5,171 nt of DNA. Source: Solirubrobacterales bacterium (lineage in GTDB: Bacteria > Actinomycetota > Thermoleophilia > Solirubrobacterales > Solirubrobacteraceae). Shown here piece after piece: positions 5,135 to 5,171 of this stretch. Location: positions 1-5,171 of the forward strand of contig JAOPZU010000012.1 of NCBI GenBank assembly GCA_025963955.1, written 5' to 3'. Position 1 is the stretch's first letter, and each line of letters begins with the position of its first letter. Below the pieces are notes generated by a model. That model had not been told where the DNA came from, did not search any database, and saw nothing but the letters and a program-made list of their open reading frames with translations. Position numbers and translations under genes: made by a program.

Positions 5135-5171
5135 CAGGGCGCGGCGGGCTCAGCCGCGCAGCTGCCCGCGC

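Noticed and set aside
5150..5171. Possible 3' end of a convergent minus-strand gene (six codons then TGA at 5152-5150)
   Set aside because: Only 22 bases are visible; a stop codon in GC-rich sequence at this distance from a converging gene is suggestive, but nothing identifies a protein.

Overview
The window is very GC-rich, densely packed DNA from a high-GC bacterium, most likely an actinobacterium. The esterase resembles mycobacterial LipM/LipQ-type proteins, the small thioredoxin-fold protein resembles those I associate with Thermoleophilia/Solirubrobacterales, and two or three genes look leaderless. The lineage is an inference from style and remembered similarity, not from a search.

Left half (1-3303): a small catabolic module. 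On the minus strand, an isochorismatase-superfamily cysteine hydrolase with strong resemblance to biuret amidohydrolase (1737-2423) is followed after 3 nt by an NCS2-like nucleobase/ureide permease (102-1733). A partial alpha/beta-hydrolase then follows and runs off the window (1-105), apparently starting on a CTG that overlaps the permease stop. A GntR/FCD-type regulator (2608-3303) is divergent on the plus strand. The 184-bp divergent intergenic region holds a 32-bp dyad (2463-2494) over a candidate -10 of the catabolic operon and a second dyad (2541-2560), both good operator candidates. The simplest reading is regulated uptake and hydrolysis of a small amide or ureide compound; the substrate is not determined by the sequence.

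Middle (3304-3513): a tRNA-Arg(ACG) gene on the minus strand with a candidate -10 and a downstream terminator-like hairpin. A second GC-rich hairpin lies between the tRNA and the next upstream gene.

Right half (3514-5134): a divergent pair separated by 79 bp. On the minus strand is an 87-residue stand-alone glutathione S-transferase N-terminal/glutaredoxin-like protein. On the plus strand is a 425-residue membrane-anchored alpha/beta-hydrolase (HSL/LipM-LipQ-like) with a complete Ser-Asp-His triad. Both have a TANNNT hexamer exactly 7 nt before the start codon, suggesting leaderless transcripts. The last 37 bases hold no supportable gene. No mobile element, CRISPR array or long repeat was seen.
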